From contig BBDW01000007.1 of the NCBI GenBank assembly GCA_001312505.1, positions 93,864 through 157,863 of the forward strand: 64,000 bases of DNA, given 5' to 3'. Both the position numbers and the translations under genes were made by a program. Origin of the DNA: Mediterraneibacter faecis JCM 15917 (GTDB taxonomy: Bacteria; Bacillota; Clostridia; Lachnospirales; Lachnospiraceae). Position 1 is the first letter of the stretch. Each line of letters opens with the position of its first letter. This document shows, piece by piece, positions 50,467 to 60,748 of the stretch. The notes below the pieces were generated by a model. That model did no database searches. It saw nothing but the letters and a program-made list of their open reading frames with translations, and had not been told where the DNA came from.

Positions 50467-50490
50467 AGGGATTGCCACGTGACAATCCCT
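50467..50490 (-). terminator. Hairpin between htrA and cotJA
   Basis: AGGGATTG and CAATCCCT palindrome; on the minus strand followed by TTTTGC. It serves as htrA terminator. Differs only in the loop from the hairpin at 49154-49177. Confidence 0.65.
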
Positions 50491-50520
50491 AAGCATAATA
50501 CATTCACTTAAAAGTAGTTT

Positions 50521-51846
50521 TTATTTTGCACCGAAAGTAACTTCCACTGTCTTCTCTTCATATTCTCCATTACTCTGTGGAATCTGAATTGTCAGTGACA
50601 CCTTATCTCCTTTGGCATAATATTGAAGCTGTTCCTGAAGATCATCCATGCTTGATACGGTTGTTCCGTCAATTGCTGTGATAACACTTCCTTTTGCCAT
50701 TCCGGCAGCCTCTGCTCCACCGCCTTTTGTAATTTCTGATACATAAACACCTTCCGGCATATTCAGCTGTTTGGAATATTCAGCCGGCACGCTCATTCCT
50801 TTGATGCCAATTGCACCCTGATCTTTTTCTGCAACCTTTGTCTTTGTTGCCTGATTCATCAGATTCTGGATCAGATCGGATACATCACTGATTGGAATTG
50901 CATATCCGACACCTTCTACAGAATCACCAACCAACTTGGATGAGTTGATTCCAATCACTTCGCCACTTGCATTTACAAGTGCTCCACCACTGTTTCCAGG
51001 ATTAATGGCTGCATCTGTCTGAATCAGTTTGGCATCACTCTCTGTTGTCTCACCAGTCTGCTCGTTTGTTTCAGAAACAGAACGATTCAAAGCACTGATT
51101 ACACCAGTTGTTACTGACTGTCCATAGCCAAGTGCATTACCGATTGCAATCGCAGGTTCTCCAACCTTTAACTGTGTGGAATCTCCGAGTGTTGCTACCG
51201 AAATTGCTTTCATTGTATCATCTGAAATAGAGTCAAGTGGAACAGCCACAACAGCGATATCATACTCTGAGTTTGTTCCTTTAATATTCGCCTCAACGCT
51301 TGTTCCATCATCAAACGTAACTGTTAATGTATCGCTTCCTGCTACTACATGATTATTTGTAACAACCAGAAGTTCTGAATCATTCTGGGAAATAATGATT
51401 CCTGTTCCAGCACTTTCGCTCTGTTGCTGCGACACACCACCAAAGAAATCCTGAACCTGCTGCACACTCATATTTGTAATTGATACGATTGATGGCATTA
51501 CATTTTCCACAATACTTGAAACATCTGAAGTTACAACACTGGAAGATTTGGATAATGAAGCATTGCTGCTCACAGATTTGGTTGCCGTAGTATTGGTCTT
51601 CGTCACACCGGTCAATCCCAACACTTTACTTCCAACAACATTTGATGCCAGAAATGTACCACTGGAAACAACTCCAAACAATAGTGCAAATCCTGTCACT
51701 GCCACTGCTTTGGGAATTTTCTTTTGTGGTTTCTTACCATGCGGTACTTGATGTTTCTGACCACCCTTGTCATCATGAAATGGTGTTTCACCCTGTCCGT
51801 TTCCATTCATTCCATCCGAATTATAATAATTATATTGATTCTCCAT
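50521..51846 (-). CDS. htrA: HtrA/DegP-like membrane-anchored serine protease
   Basis: A 441-residue quality-control protease. A hydrophilic Asn/Gly/Gln-rich N-terminus, one membrane anchor (AVAVTGFALLFGVVSSGTFL), a Ser/Thr linker, then a trypsin-like domain with catalytic His in VVTNNHVVAG, Asp in NSEYDIAVVAV and Ser in AAINPGNSGGALV. A C-terminal PDZ domain has YVSEITKGGGAEAAGMAKGS. It is intact. Regulation is not evident from the sequence. Confidence 0.93.
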   Translation of the reverse strand: MENQYNYYNSDGMNGNGQGETPFHDDKGGQKHQVPHGKKPQKKIPKAVAVTGFALLFGVVSSGTFLASNVVGSKVLGLTGVTKTNTTATKSVSSNASLSKSSSVVTSDVSSIVENVMPSIVSITNMSVQQVQDFFGGVSQQQSESAGTGIIISQNDSELLVVTNNHVVAGSDTLTVTFDDGTSVEANIKGTNSEYDIAVVAVPLDSISDDTMKAISVATLGDSTQLKVGEPAIAIGNALGYGQSVTTGVISALNRSVSETNEQTGETTESDAKLIQTDAAINPGNSGGALVNASGEVIGINSSKLVGDSVEGVGYAIPISDVSDLIQNLMNQATKTKVAEKDQGAIGIKGMSVPAEYSKQLNMPEGVYVSEITKGGGAEAAGMAKGSVITAIDGTTVSSMDDLQEQLQYYAKGDKVSLTIQIPQSNGEYEEKTVEVTFGAK

Positions 51847-51954
51847 AAAGATTACCTCTTCTCTTGTTTATTCTTTTTCTTTGATGTTTACATAGTAACT
51901 CCGCATTGTGATAAATCTGTGTATAATCAATTAATAAAGATTGAAAAGAACGAT

Positions 51955-52000
51955 AGAAAAACAGGATCAGAACTTTCTTCTTGAACAGTTCTAATCCTGT
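51955..52000 (-). terminator. Terminator after the cohesin-like protein
   Basis: On the minus strand ACAGGATTAGAACT pairs with AGTTCTGATCCTGT (one mismatch), followed by TTTTTC. Confidence 0.85.
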
Positions 52001-52049
52001 CTATATGTTTTCAACTACCTAATCAGTATCTTTCATCCTTCTCTTAAAC

Positions 52050-53504
52050 TTACAGATCAATGAAATCTACATCATAATCATCTGATTTTTTTCCTTTTTT
52101 TGATTTCTTAGCTGATTTCCCTAAATTTCTTGTATTTCCTGTCGGTGCATCATATTCATCAGCATACTCATCATCGTAATCATCATCAAAATCATAATCC
52201 GCATACTCATCATCAAAGGCATCGTAATCATCATTAAAATCATCATCATAACCATCGTCATAATCATCATCTTTTACTTTTTTACGTCCAAACGCCTTTC
52301 TATCTGACTTCTTAGCAGCAACCGGCTCGTCATCTTCTTCATCTTCAAAAGGAATATCATACTCGTCATACAAATCATCAAGTTCCTGATTTCTATGCAC
52401 AAGTTTTACTGCAAACATAATCATAAGAACAAGTAATACAACTACGATGAGTGCTCCTCCAGCCAGAAGAACAATTGGATGCTCTTTTACAAGCGACTCC
52501 AGTTTTCCAACAATCCCTTTTGCTTCCTTCTTTGTACTGTCTGTTGTCTGAACATCTACACTCTGATAAGTTCCATCCTGTGAATCATACTGATAGAACC
52601 CTTTTTCACCTGTTCTTGTATTCACTGCATACAGAAGATCATAACGATCATTCTCCGGGTTTGCCCAATATGGATACGTCTGATCTGCTACTGTAAGTTC
52701 CCCCCCTTCCTGGTAAGAATCCGGAAGTTTTGCTCCTCCATTATCTGCTAAAAGAATAATAGATGTTGTATCAGAAATCTTCAATTCTGTATATGGAACA
52801 AATGTAGAATCGTCCTCATTGTAGAGGAAAAACTTTCCTTCTCCGGAAGCATCTACCAAATATCCAAGTGTAACACCAGCCTCATTAGCAACAAACTTGT
52901 GCTCTTCTCCATTGAATGTCTTTGTAGTCTCACTGTATCCTACCGGAATCGCAGATGTTGCAAATTCTTCTGAAAAATTGTAATCTGTTCCGTTCACACT
53001 TACTGTGATATCTGTAGCCGTACCTGCTGCTGTACTGCCAGTTGCCTCAACTTCTGTTGAACCATCATCTGCCTGTTCAATCTTAATTGCGGAAGATCCC
53101 TGATCTAATGTCAGCGTCTCATCAGAATACAGATAAGCCTTTGAGCTGTCAACTGTGATCGTTGTGTCTCCCATCTTCAATGCTTTAAACGTCATTGTAG
53201 TACGAAGTTCTGTCGCTGTTCCGTCTCCGCTTCCTGAGTATGTAAGCTTGCCATCACTGTCTACTGTTACACCCTCTCCGCTTTCAAACTGAAGTGCAGA
53301 AGTATCATAACTCATTGTAATATCTGCATCACCAACAGCTGAATCACCGGATCTCACAACAAGATCTACACTTACTTCCTCTCCAACCTTTGTCTGTGGA
53401 TCAGAGAACATCAGAGAACCATCAGCTGCACTTACGATTGTGCTGAACATTGGCACTGTAAGACACAGTGATAATGCTACTGCCGCTAATTTCTTTGCTT
53501 TCAT
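52050..53504 (-). CDS. Secreted cohesin-like protein with membrane anchor and acidic tail
   Basis: A 484-residue protein with a signal peptide ending STIVSA-A. The next ~120 residues resemble a cohesin fold (SDPQTKVGEEVSVDLVVRSG, ITMSYDTSALQFESGEGVTV, MTFKALKMGDTTITVDSSKAY). A middle domain contains FNGEEHKFVANEAGVTLGYL. A membrane helix (IVLLAGGALIVVVLLVLMIMF) is followed by a cytoplasmic tail extremely rich in Asp, Tyr and Glu, and then a Lys-rich end. An outer surface sensor or scaffold is possible. A 7-base run at 52699 adds a Gly. Confidence 0.75.
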   Translation of the reverse strand: MKAKKLAAVALSLCLTVPMFSTIVSAADGSLMFSDPQTKVGEEVSVDLVVRSGDSAVGDADITMSYDTSALQFESGEGVTVDSDGKLTYSGSGDGTATELRTTMTFKALKMGDTTITVDSSKAYLYSDETLTLDQGSSAIKIEQADDGSTEVEATGSTAAGTATDITVSVNGTDYNFSEEFATSAIPVGYSETTKTFNGEEHKFVANEAGVTLGYLVDASGEGKFFLYNEDDSTFVPYTELKISDTTSIILLADNGGAKLPDSYQEGGELTVADQTYPYWANPENDRYDLLYAVNTRTGEKGFYQYDSQDGTYQSVDVQTTDSTKKEAKGIVGKLESLVKEHPIVLLAGGALIVVVLLVLMIMFAVKLVHRNQELDDLYDEYDIPFEDEEDDEPVAAKKSDRKAFGRKKVKDDDYDDGYDDDFNDDYDAFDDEYADYDFDDDYDDEYADEYDAPTGNTRNLGKSAKKSKKGKKSDDYDVDFIDL

Positions 53505-53734
53505 ATAATTACCCCTTCTTTTGTTGTCTTAAACTTATATACCATCCTATTGTACACTGTTTGAATGGAGTTGTCCACCCGGAAGCAAAAGAAATCTCAT
53601 GTATCTTAGAAATCATAATTTACAAATTACTTCCTATCTTCAAAAATAATAATGAATTGTAGAAAGTTTCTCTGGCTGATAAACAATCTGCTTACTTAAT
53701 CCACTTCCTGCATCTGGAAAAATTTCAAATGCAT

Positions 53735-54088
53735 TTACCGGTATGAAGAATCTTTAAGCATTGTGATTGCATACTGTGGAATTGGTGGATATAATGCATA
53801 AAATAATACAGTAATAAAACAATATATATTCCTTATTCCTTTACGTTTTAAAAATACACAGGAATAAGAAAAAGCTGCCGCTGTCATCACACACTGAATG
53901 ACTATAAAAAGAAAACACCCTATATTAGAAGAACAGAAGAACCTCTGTCCTATCCAGATAAAACCTCCAAATAGTATTGTATCAAAAACCGGGTGATGAT
54001 CCTGCAAGAATGCTTTTCCTTGAATATAACTTAAAAACATTTCAATCTGTGTTGATGTATCCCAAAAACTACTATAGCAAAAATACAA
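53735..54088 (-). pseudogene. Remnant of a large membrane glycosylation-type protein
   Basis: The 117 residues TSTQIEMFLSYIQGKAFLQD through VMTAAAFSYSC and LFYALYPPIPQYAITMLKD parallel part of the protein at 55552-57337 (NHQPWIHTMFHRLFYKIGYY, GVMAAAFAYLIT, IPFHALYAVTLWKD). Both ends are missing and 54,089-54,275 upstream is AT-rich with no frame, so it looks like a decayed paralogue. The 53,505-53,734 gap holds the cohesin gene promoter region. Confidence 0.6.
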
Positions 54089-54275
54089 AAAAGAATTTTT
54101 ATTATACTAGCTATCAACATAGTTAAAAGTATAACAAAAATAACTGTAACAGAAACACTATTTCCAAATAGAAAGCTTGTTCTATATATATTCATTGATA
54201 CAACAAACAGATACTATCGCCATAACTAATGAACACATCAAAAGCAAAATCACAAATCTATCTTCTCTAACTTAA

Positions 54276-54659
54276 TCATTTCTCCAAAAAAATTTTTCTT
54301 GTAACAAAATTGTAAATCATAACAATCGCTGTCACAAAAATCTTTGCCAACATATAAAAAACATGTACTCTCGACACAAACACCCACATTAACAATTGAT
54401 TTAATCCCAAACCAATCACGCTAAGTAAGATAAAAACAATAAATTCTTTTTTCTTATCTCCATCTTTATCTACATCAAATACCCAATGCACGCTCAAGAT
54501 ATAGTTATATATAACTGACACCACAAAAGAGATTCCACTTGAAATCAAATAATTAATCCCACAGAATTCTGTCAACGCAATCATTATACCATAATCAATC
54601 AGGAAAGCCGTCCCACCGACCACGCCAAACTTTAATACCTGAGCAATTAGTTTTTTCAT
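54276..54659 (-). CDS. GtrA family membrane protein
   Basis: A 127-residue protein with four membrane helices and the GtrA pattern: FGVVGGTAFLIDYGIMIALT, SFVVSVIYNYILSVHWVFD and AIVMIYNFVTRKIFL. It helps flip lipid-linked sugars. It overlaps the GT2 gene by four bases, matching the known GtrA-GtrB pairing. Confidence 0.9.
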   Translation of the reverse strand: MKKLIAQVLKFGVVGGTAFLIDYGIMIALTEFCGINYLISSGISFVVSVIYNYILSVHWVFDVDKDGDKKKEFIVFILLSVIGLGLNQLLMWVFVSRVHVFYMLAKIFVTAIVMIYNFVTRKIFLEK

Positions 54660-55589
54660 TTATTCCCTCTCATTTCCATCTGATTTAACATGATTTCATA
54701 TAATTGTCTGTGTTTCTTTACAATCACTTCCAATATCATTCCACAAACCCAGAGTAAAATTCCTATTAAAGCAATTACCCCTGATACAATCAACGTTGGA
54801 AAACGAAGCACAAGCCCTGTCTTAAAATACTCTAATAATATAGGGATAAAAAATGTCAATGCGATTACTTCCAGCACTACAGCAACACTCGTAAAGAACG
54901 CAAACGGTCTATATTCACGAAACAATGTCGCAATTGTCGAAAGCACTTTCATTCCATCAGAAAATGTATTCAGCTTTGATACACTTCCCGATGGACGGTC
55001 TCTGTACTTTACAGGAATTTCTTCAAGAAGGAAATTTTTATCTACCGCATGAATTGTCATTTCAGTCTCAATCTCAAATCCTTTTGACAATACAGGAAAT
55101 GATTTAACAAATTGTCTGCTGAAAGCACGATATCCGGTCATAATATCACGTACATTATTATCAAATAATTTGTTGATAAAGAAACGTACCATACGGTTTC
55201 CGGCATTGTGGAAGGGACGTTTATTTTCCATAAAATAAGTAGATGACAGGCGATCACCGATTACCATATCCACCCCCCTTTTTCAGAACCAGCTCTGCCA
55301 TTATGCGGGCATGTTCAGCCGGATAAGTATCATCTCCATCAATCATAATATAACAGTCGGCCTCAATGTCACGGAACATACTCCGAATTACGTTCCCCCC
55401 CTTTCCCTGACGATACTCATATTTCACAATAGCTCCTGCTGCTCTGGCGATTTCGTCTGTATGATCTGTAGAATTATTATCATAAACATAAACATCTGCT
55501 TCTGGCAAGGCTGTCTTATAGTCTTTTACTACTTTTTCTATTGTTACGCTTTCATTGTAACATGGTATCAATACTGCTATTTTCTTCAT
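54656..55589 (-). CDS. DPM1/GtrB-like family 2 glycosyltransferase (frameshifted)
   Basis: Starts MKKIAVLIPCYNESVTIEKV, with YVYDNNSTDHTDEIARAAGA and the DGDDTYPAEHA metal site. The C-terminal half has IMTGYRAFSRQFVKSFPVLS, ...RPSGSVSKLNTFSDG and two membrane helices. One extra base in a 6-base run near 55272 breaks the frame between LKKG and VDMVIGDRLSS. A 7-base run at 55396 adds a Gly. It likely makes polyprenyl-phosphate sugar for the GtrA flippase. Confidence 0.88.
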
Positions 55590-57337
55590 CTTGTCTTTTC
55601 TCCTCACTACATGCAATCATTATAAATAAAGGAATCGTAGTCATCATAGCATAGCTGTAACGAAATTCTGCCTGAACCGGCGTTGCAATAAACAACGAAA
55701 GTAAAATTGCTGCAACCGGGAAAAATGGGGCAATTGATTTTTTTCTGCAAATTGTGACCCCTGCCAAAAGAATCATTGTCCACGTATAGAATCCGATACT
55801 CCACAACAATCCTAAGATAGGAATCTGTTTATATAATGTTTCAACAAACCGCATAATGTTTAGCACACACCCCGGCATCTTTGAATCCCGATACATCCCC
55901 CAGCTATTTTCTTTCATCATCGTTGTTGTTACCCAATACTGAATATCCGGATACCAATATCCCTTCGTCTGATCAATCTGTGCTTTCAAGTAAGTAGAGG
56001 GATGTTCTATCCCTAGCTCAATCCATAATTTAAAATAGTCTATCTTATGTTCTGCAATATATTCCTGGTTTCCTGTCTGACGAACCAGTGTCTTGATTGG
56101 ATCCGAAAGTGCCGGATCATATTCTTTTTTTATTTGACTAACATCTACTGCTTTTGATAATAATTTTTCTTGTTTTTCCGACAAAGTACCATCATCCGCT
56201 ATTACTCTGGCAATATGCTGTGCCGGAATTGATAAGGATTCTATCGTATCCGGAGGTGTCACTCCATAATATTTTAATACGGGGGGCCTTTATAAAATAA
56301 CGTCAATGCAATCGTCATCACACTAAACAAAAGAATACTTCTTCTATTTCTTTTCAAGAAAAAAAGAAAAAATGGAACACACAACAAATACGCATAAAAG
56401 CCATTACTTCGAAGAATACAGAGCAAAAGTCCCATAATTAAAAAAATCAGTGATGTTCCAATTCCTACTTTTCTTTCTCCTGTCATACGCCAGACAGAAA
56501 CTGAAAAACAAAGAACAACCGCTCCCATTGCCACATCTTTCCAAAGGGTTACTGCATAAAGCGCATGAAAAGGAATAAGAGCAAAATAAATCACACAACC
56601 ATAAAGAAACCCCCCCCGCTTCATATGTTCTCTATAGAAAGTTGTAATCAGGTAAGCAAATGCTGCCGCCATCACTCCCATCTGCACTACCACACATACT
56701 GCGACCCCCCCTGCATTTACTGTATGAAATAAATAATATCCAATTTTATAAAACAATCTATGGAACATCGTATGAATCCATGGCTGATGATTACTAAAGG
56801 ATCTAAGACCAATCGCCTGCTCTAACTGCCACTCTGCATCATCTGTAATGATTCCTGGATAATATGCTAGAAAATAAGGCAACCAGCACAAAATACAAAT
56901 AAAAAATACACATATACCCAAACGGAACGGACTGATTTTCTGAATATCTGCTGAGCGTAAATTACACCTAGACAATTTATAAACGAGTATTCCTATACAT
57001 TCTCTTAATAACAGATAGATTCCAAGCATCGAAACAGCATATTGAATTATCAAAAAAATTCCTTTTTCCTGGTAAACATCATAATTTCCCATTACCCAAA
57101 AAGCAGCAAATACACCTGCTATGAGATTCACTACTATCTTTTCTGTTTTTTCCTGTCCCTGTCTGATTGTCTGTATTCTGTCAGATTTAAGGAAAAACCA
57201 AAGGATAATTACCAAGGAACTACAAACACATTAGATGTTTGTAATCCCAAAGTCCAGACAACTGCAGCAGTTATAAAAAATAAACGAATAAAGATGTTAT
57301 GTGTTATAAAAACACATTGTGCTTTCCATTTTTCCAT
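55552..57337 (-). CDS. Large polytopic membrane protein, DUF6020-like (frameshifted)
   Basis: About 595 residues when corrected, with many hydrophobic segments. Conserved-looking motif: ITDDAEWQLEQAIG...SNHQPWIHTMFHRL, suggestive of a glycosyltransferase-type membrane enzyme using a lipid-linked donor. ATG 57337 (MEKWKAQCVFITHN) starts it. A T missing near 57215 and two extra bases in a run near 56281 break the frame. Runs of 8 and 7 near 56610 and 56705 add Gly. It overlaps the next gene start and is part of the glycan cluster. The function is not known. Confidence 0.72.
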
Positions 57338-58866
57338 CAATCTTCTTTTTTCCTTCCCAAAATTCCCTTCACCCTAAGTACAAGTTCTTTGAACTCATCC
57401 GGTTCGACCACATAATTTACCCCCAACAATAGTAAATACGCTTACAGCCACCATTCCGATTGCATAGAGGAACCATATAATAAAAGATGCCATATTCTGA
57501 GGAATAACATATGTTCCAACAATACAAAGAAATGCAACTGCAATTCCATTTCTTACAATCCGAATCAAAGATATCTTTGCACATCCTTTCACCAGATGAC
57601 GACTTGTATAAAACACAATATCAAAAGAACGATATCCATAAGAACATACTGTACCAAGAAGAACTCCTGCCATGCCTAACTTCCATACCAGCCCAAGAGA
57701 AACTGTAATATTTATCACAGCTTCTAAAATCGCCTGATATCTCGTTTCCTTATAATGCCCTGCTGCGCAAATAATCGTCAATCCCGGAATCCTTACATTC
57801 TGCATCAGAACAATCAAAGTAAAAAGGAGTCCCAGCAGAGGACGCACATACTGCACATCTGTCAAGTTAACCGTATACACTCCAACAAACGGCAAGATCA
57901 ACACTCCCATGCAGGCAATCACAATAAACATGATTACAAAATACATATACTCATAACTTGAATAGCTCTTTTTTAGTGTCTCTTCCTCATTCTTGGCGAT
58001 CACTTCTCCAAATCCTGCGGTCAGACCATTCGAAAACGATGTCATCAACTGATTCACTGCATTAACTACCATCATATAAACTCCATAGACACTAACCTCA
58101 AGAAGGGACTTTGTACCCAGGCAAATTGTGAGTACTGTTGTATCAGTATTGTTCACGATAATACCAACAACCTGATGTAAAAGTGCTGCATTTTTCTGCT
58201 TTAATGCACTATCCTTTGGTTCTGCATGAAAATCAAGTTCCGGATATTTCCGCTTTGCATAGATTTTAACTAACACCAGGCGAAGCATATATACACCAGT
58301 TGCTACTGCCTTTACAATTAAAACACCTGCTCCAATATAAATCAGAAATATGGATACAACCATATTAACAACTGTACCTGCTGCCTGAATTAAAGCAACT
58401 ACATATCCTTCTTGGTTTGCTGTTAGTAATACTCTGTATTTACCAAGAAAAAAATAATCCACCAGTGTACTTCCCGACAAAACAATAATCATCCACCTCA
58501 CAAGACTATTATCTAATTGTCCTGAAATGAAATACGGATATACGCCAACAAGAACTATTGTCAATGCAAGAAATAACATTCCTGATTTATTATAAAATTT
58601 TCTTGAAGCTGAAAGAATAGAATTCACTTCCCCCTGTTTGATTTAGGGCAAGTGGCGTATAAAGCGCAACTACCGTCGCAGTCCCCCACGCCTGCTTCTG
58701 CAAGTCCTAGATAAGTCAGAAACTGATTTACAGAAGTAATCATTCCATTTACACTGGATCCATAAGCCTCAAGAATAAAACGTGGCAATATCAATCCGGA
58801 CAAAAGAACAATTACCTGCAAAAACAAATTAGCCACCATATTCTTAAAAGCCTGTTTTCCTCTCAT
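57337..58866 (-). CDS. Polysaccharide flippase, Wzx/MATE-like (frameshifted)
   Basis: About 509 residues corrected, with a dozen or more membrane segments. The N-terminus MRGKQAFKNMVANLFLQVIV and the segment YGSSVNGMITSVNQFLTYLG are typical of the oligosaccharide transporter superfamily. One extra base each in G/C runs near 58683, 58632 and 57421 breaks the frame. With the last corrected, it ends at 57337 in a TGATG overlap with the next gene, so I extend it from 57395. It moves glycan units across the membrane. Confidence 0.82.
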
Positions 58867-59767
58867 GAGTTCTCCTTTCCTGCTTTTTGTCTACTAGATA
58901 TTGTCTGAAAGATTTTATCTATAACCTCCTGGTCAATATTTTCATCGAACTTACGTGCAAAGAGATGTGGGGGCATTCATCAGTTCTTCATAATCTTGAT
59001 TTCTCCAGACATATGGATTCCCCCCCGTTTCCAGTCTATCAAGCGAAGACAGGCAAAATAATCCTCCTCAAAGGAATATACATTCTCTCTGTATTTTGAA
59101 TTCCACACCAATGTCTGAACAAAAAATTCATCACAACATAATGTTTTCTCAAACAGCTTTTTTATCAGATTTTTCTGTTCGATGATATATTTTGTCAGTG
59201 AATGTGTAATGCTTACCCAATTAGCCCCCCCCAAGCAATATTCCATTTCTGGTTGATGTCTCCTGATTCCGAGTCTGCGTTGCAGAAATAAGGAAATCTT
59301 TTCCATAAAGAAATAAACTCCCTTCTGTTTTCTTCCAATCTTTTCCTGCCAAAAGCGGTACTGCTCATATTTGTAAGCAGACTCCTTCCAAAAAGACTTC
59401 GGACAGAAATAAATGAACTCTTTTCCATCATTTGCATCAAAAAAGCATGGATCTCATCCTGTGTTTTTAATGGAAGATCCACTCCACTCAGTAAATGATA
59501 ATATGCATAACTATTTTCTGCTGCCGCTTCAAAAAGATGAAGCTCACTTTCAATCTGACTATATCCTCCCCCCCAGGATTCCTTTACTGGATACACAAAA
59601 AAAATCCCAGATCTTTTCACACATTTTTCAAATCTGGCCCTATCGTAGTTCACTCCAACCCCTATATGAATATAGATATCATTTCTTTCATCATCAAGAA
59701 GCCGTAACAATTTTTCTAATAAATCAAACTGATGATGTGCCTTAATTAAATACGCATGTCTCTTCAT
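58863..59767 (-). CDS. Core-2/I-branching (GT14-like) glycosyltransferase (frameshifted)
   Basis: Starts MKRHAYLIKAHHQFDLLEKL. GT14-type segments: YIHIGVGVNYDRARFEKC, KESWGGYSQIESEL, YYHLLSGVDLPLKTQDEI and, later, CCDEFFVQTLVWNS. Frame shifts occur at runs near 59224 and 59018 and at a 5-base run near 58970. After correction it continues RNQDYEELMNAPHLFARKFD and ends SSRQKAGKENS in an ATGA overlap with the flippase start. About 295 residues corrected. Confidence 0.82.
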
Positions 59768-60733
59768 CTATTTTTTCTTTTCCTCACTCATGAATACCAT
59801 CTTCCTGTACAAGCCCGTATTTACGCACAATACAACAGATGAAATCTTTCTCTTTGGCTGAAAATATGGATTTCGCAGGATTGTCAGGATATGCCCGCGA
59901 ATAAAGCGTTTCAAATCCTGATATCCTTCTAACTTCTTATAATCCTCCTGTAACAGCATCTTATCCAGAACAATAAAGCGTGACCAGATCCAGAGGCACT
60001 CTGCCTCCTGTGTTAGTGATGGAAATTTCTCTTTCACTACTTCATAATTCTTTGTATAGCCATCTATTATGTCAAATACTTTCGGACGGTATGCCTTTCC
60101 GGTAATACTGTCTTCTCGATGAAGATAATAATACTTCGGCTTTGTTCCTACTGCCACCTTCTTAATTCGCTGCATAAGGTCTACTGTATAATAAATGTCT
60201 TCATACAATCTTCCCTTCGGAAAACGAAGATCTTCGATACAGCTTTTCCGGATCAGTTTATTCCATATTTCTCCACGGATCGTATGCCCCCTGAGGATAC
60301 AGCGAAAAGCCTCTTCTCCTGTGCAGACAAAATCCACCTCTTCCTTTTGTGTCTCGATTCTGTCTTTATACACTTCATATAAGCCACATGTTGCCATATC
60401 TGCTCCGCTATCTTTGATACGTGTATACATATATTCAAACATATCATTTTCAATATAGTCATCACTGTCTAAAAAAATGATATATTCTCCTTTTGCATAG
60501 GGAATTCCAGCATTTCTGGCATCACTAAGTCCACCATTTTCCTTATGTATCACTTCCACTCGATTGTCCTGTTTTGCATATTCATCACATATTTTTCCAC
60601 ACTGGTCGGGACTCCCATCGTCTACCAGAATCACCTGAATATCAGAAAATGTCTGTCCCAAAATGGAATCCACACACTTTCTTATATATGGTTCAACTTT
60701 ATAAACCGGTACGATCACACTGATTGTCGGCAT
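59768..60733 (-). CDS. Family 2 glycosyltransferase
   Basis: A 321-residue GT-A enzyme: ISVIVPVYKVEPYIRKCVDS, VILVDDGSPDQCGKICDEYA, KENGGLSDARNAGIPYAKGE and the DXD site IIFLDSDDYIEND. The C-terminal part is helical and variable. It is intact, with no long runs, and abuts the GT14 gene. The sugar donor cannot be told. Confidence 0.92.
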   Translation of the reverse strand: MPTISVIVPVYKVEPYIRKCVDSILGQTFSDIQVILVDDGSPDQCGKICDEYAKQDNRVEVIHKENGGLSDARNAGIPYAKGEYIIFLDSDDYIENDMFEYMYTRIKDSGADMATCGLYEVYKDRIETQKEEVDFVCTGEEAFRCILRGHTIRGEIWNKLIRKSCIEDLRFPKGRLYEDIYYTVDLMQRIKKVAVGTKPKYYYLHREDSITGKAYRPKVFDIIDGYTKNYEVVKEKFPSLTQEAECLWIWSRFIVLDKMLLQEDYKKLEGYQDLKRFIRGHILTILRNPYFQPKRKISSVVLCVNTGLYRKMVFMSEEKKK

Positions 60734-60748
60734 GATATCTCCTCCATT

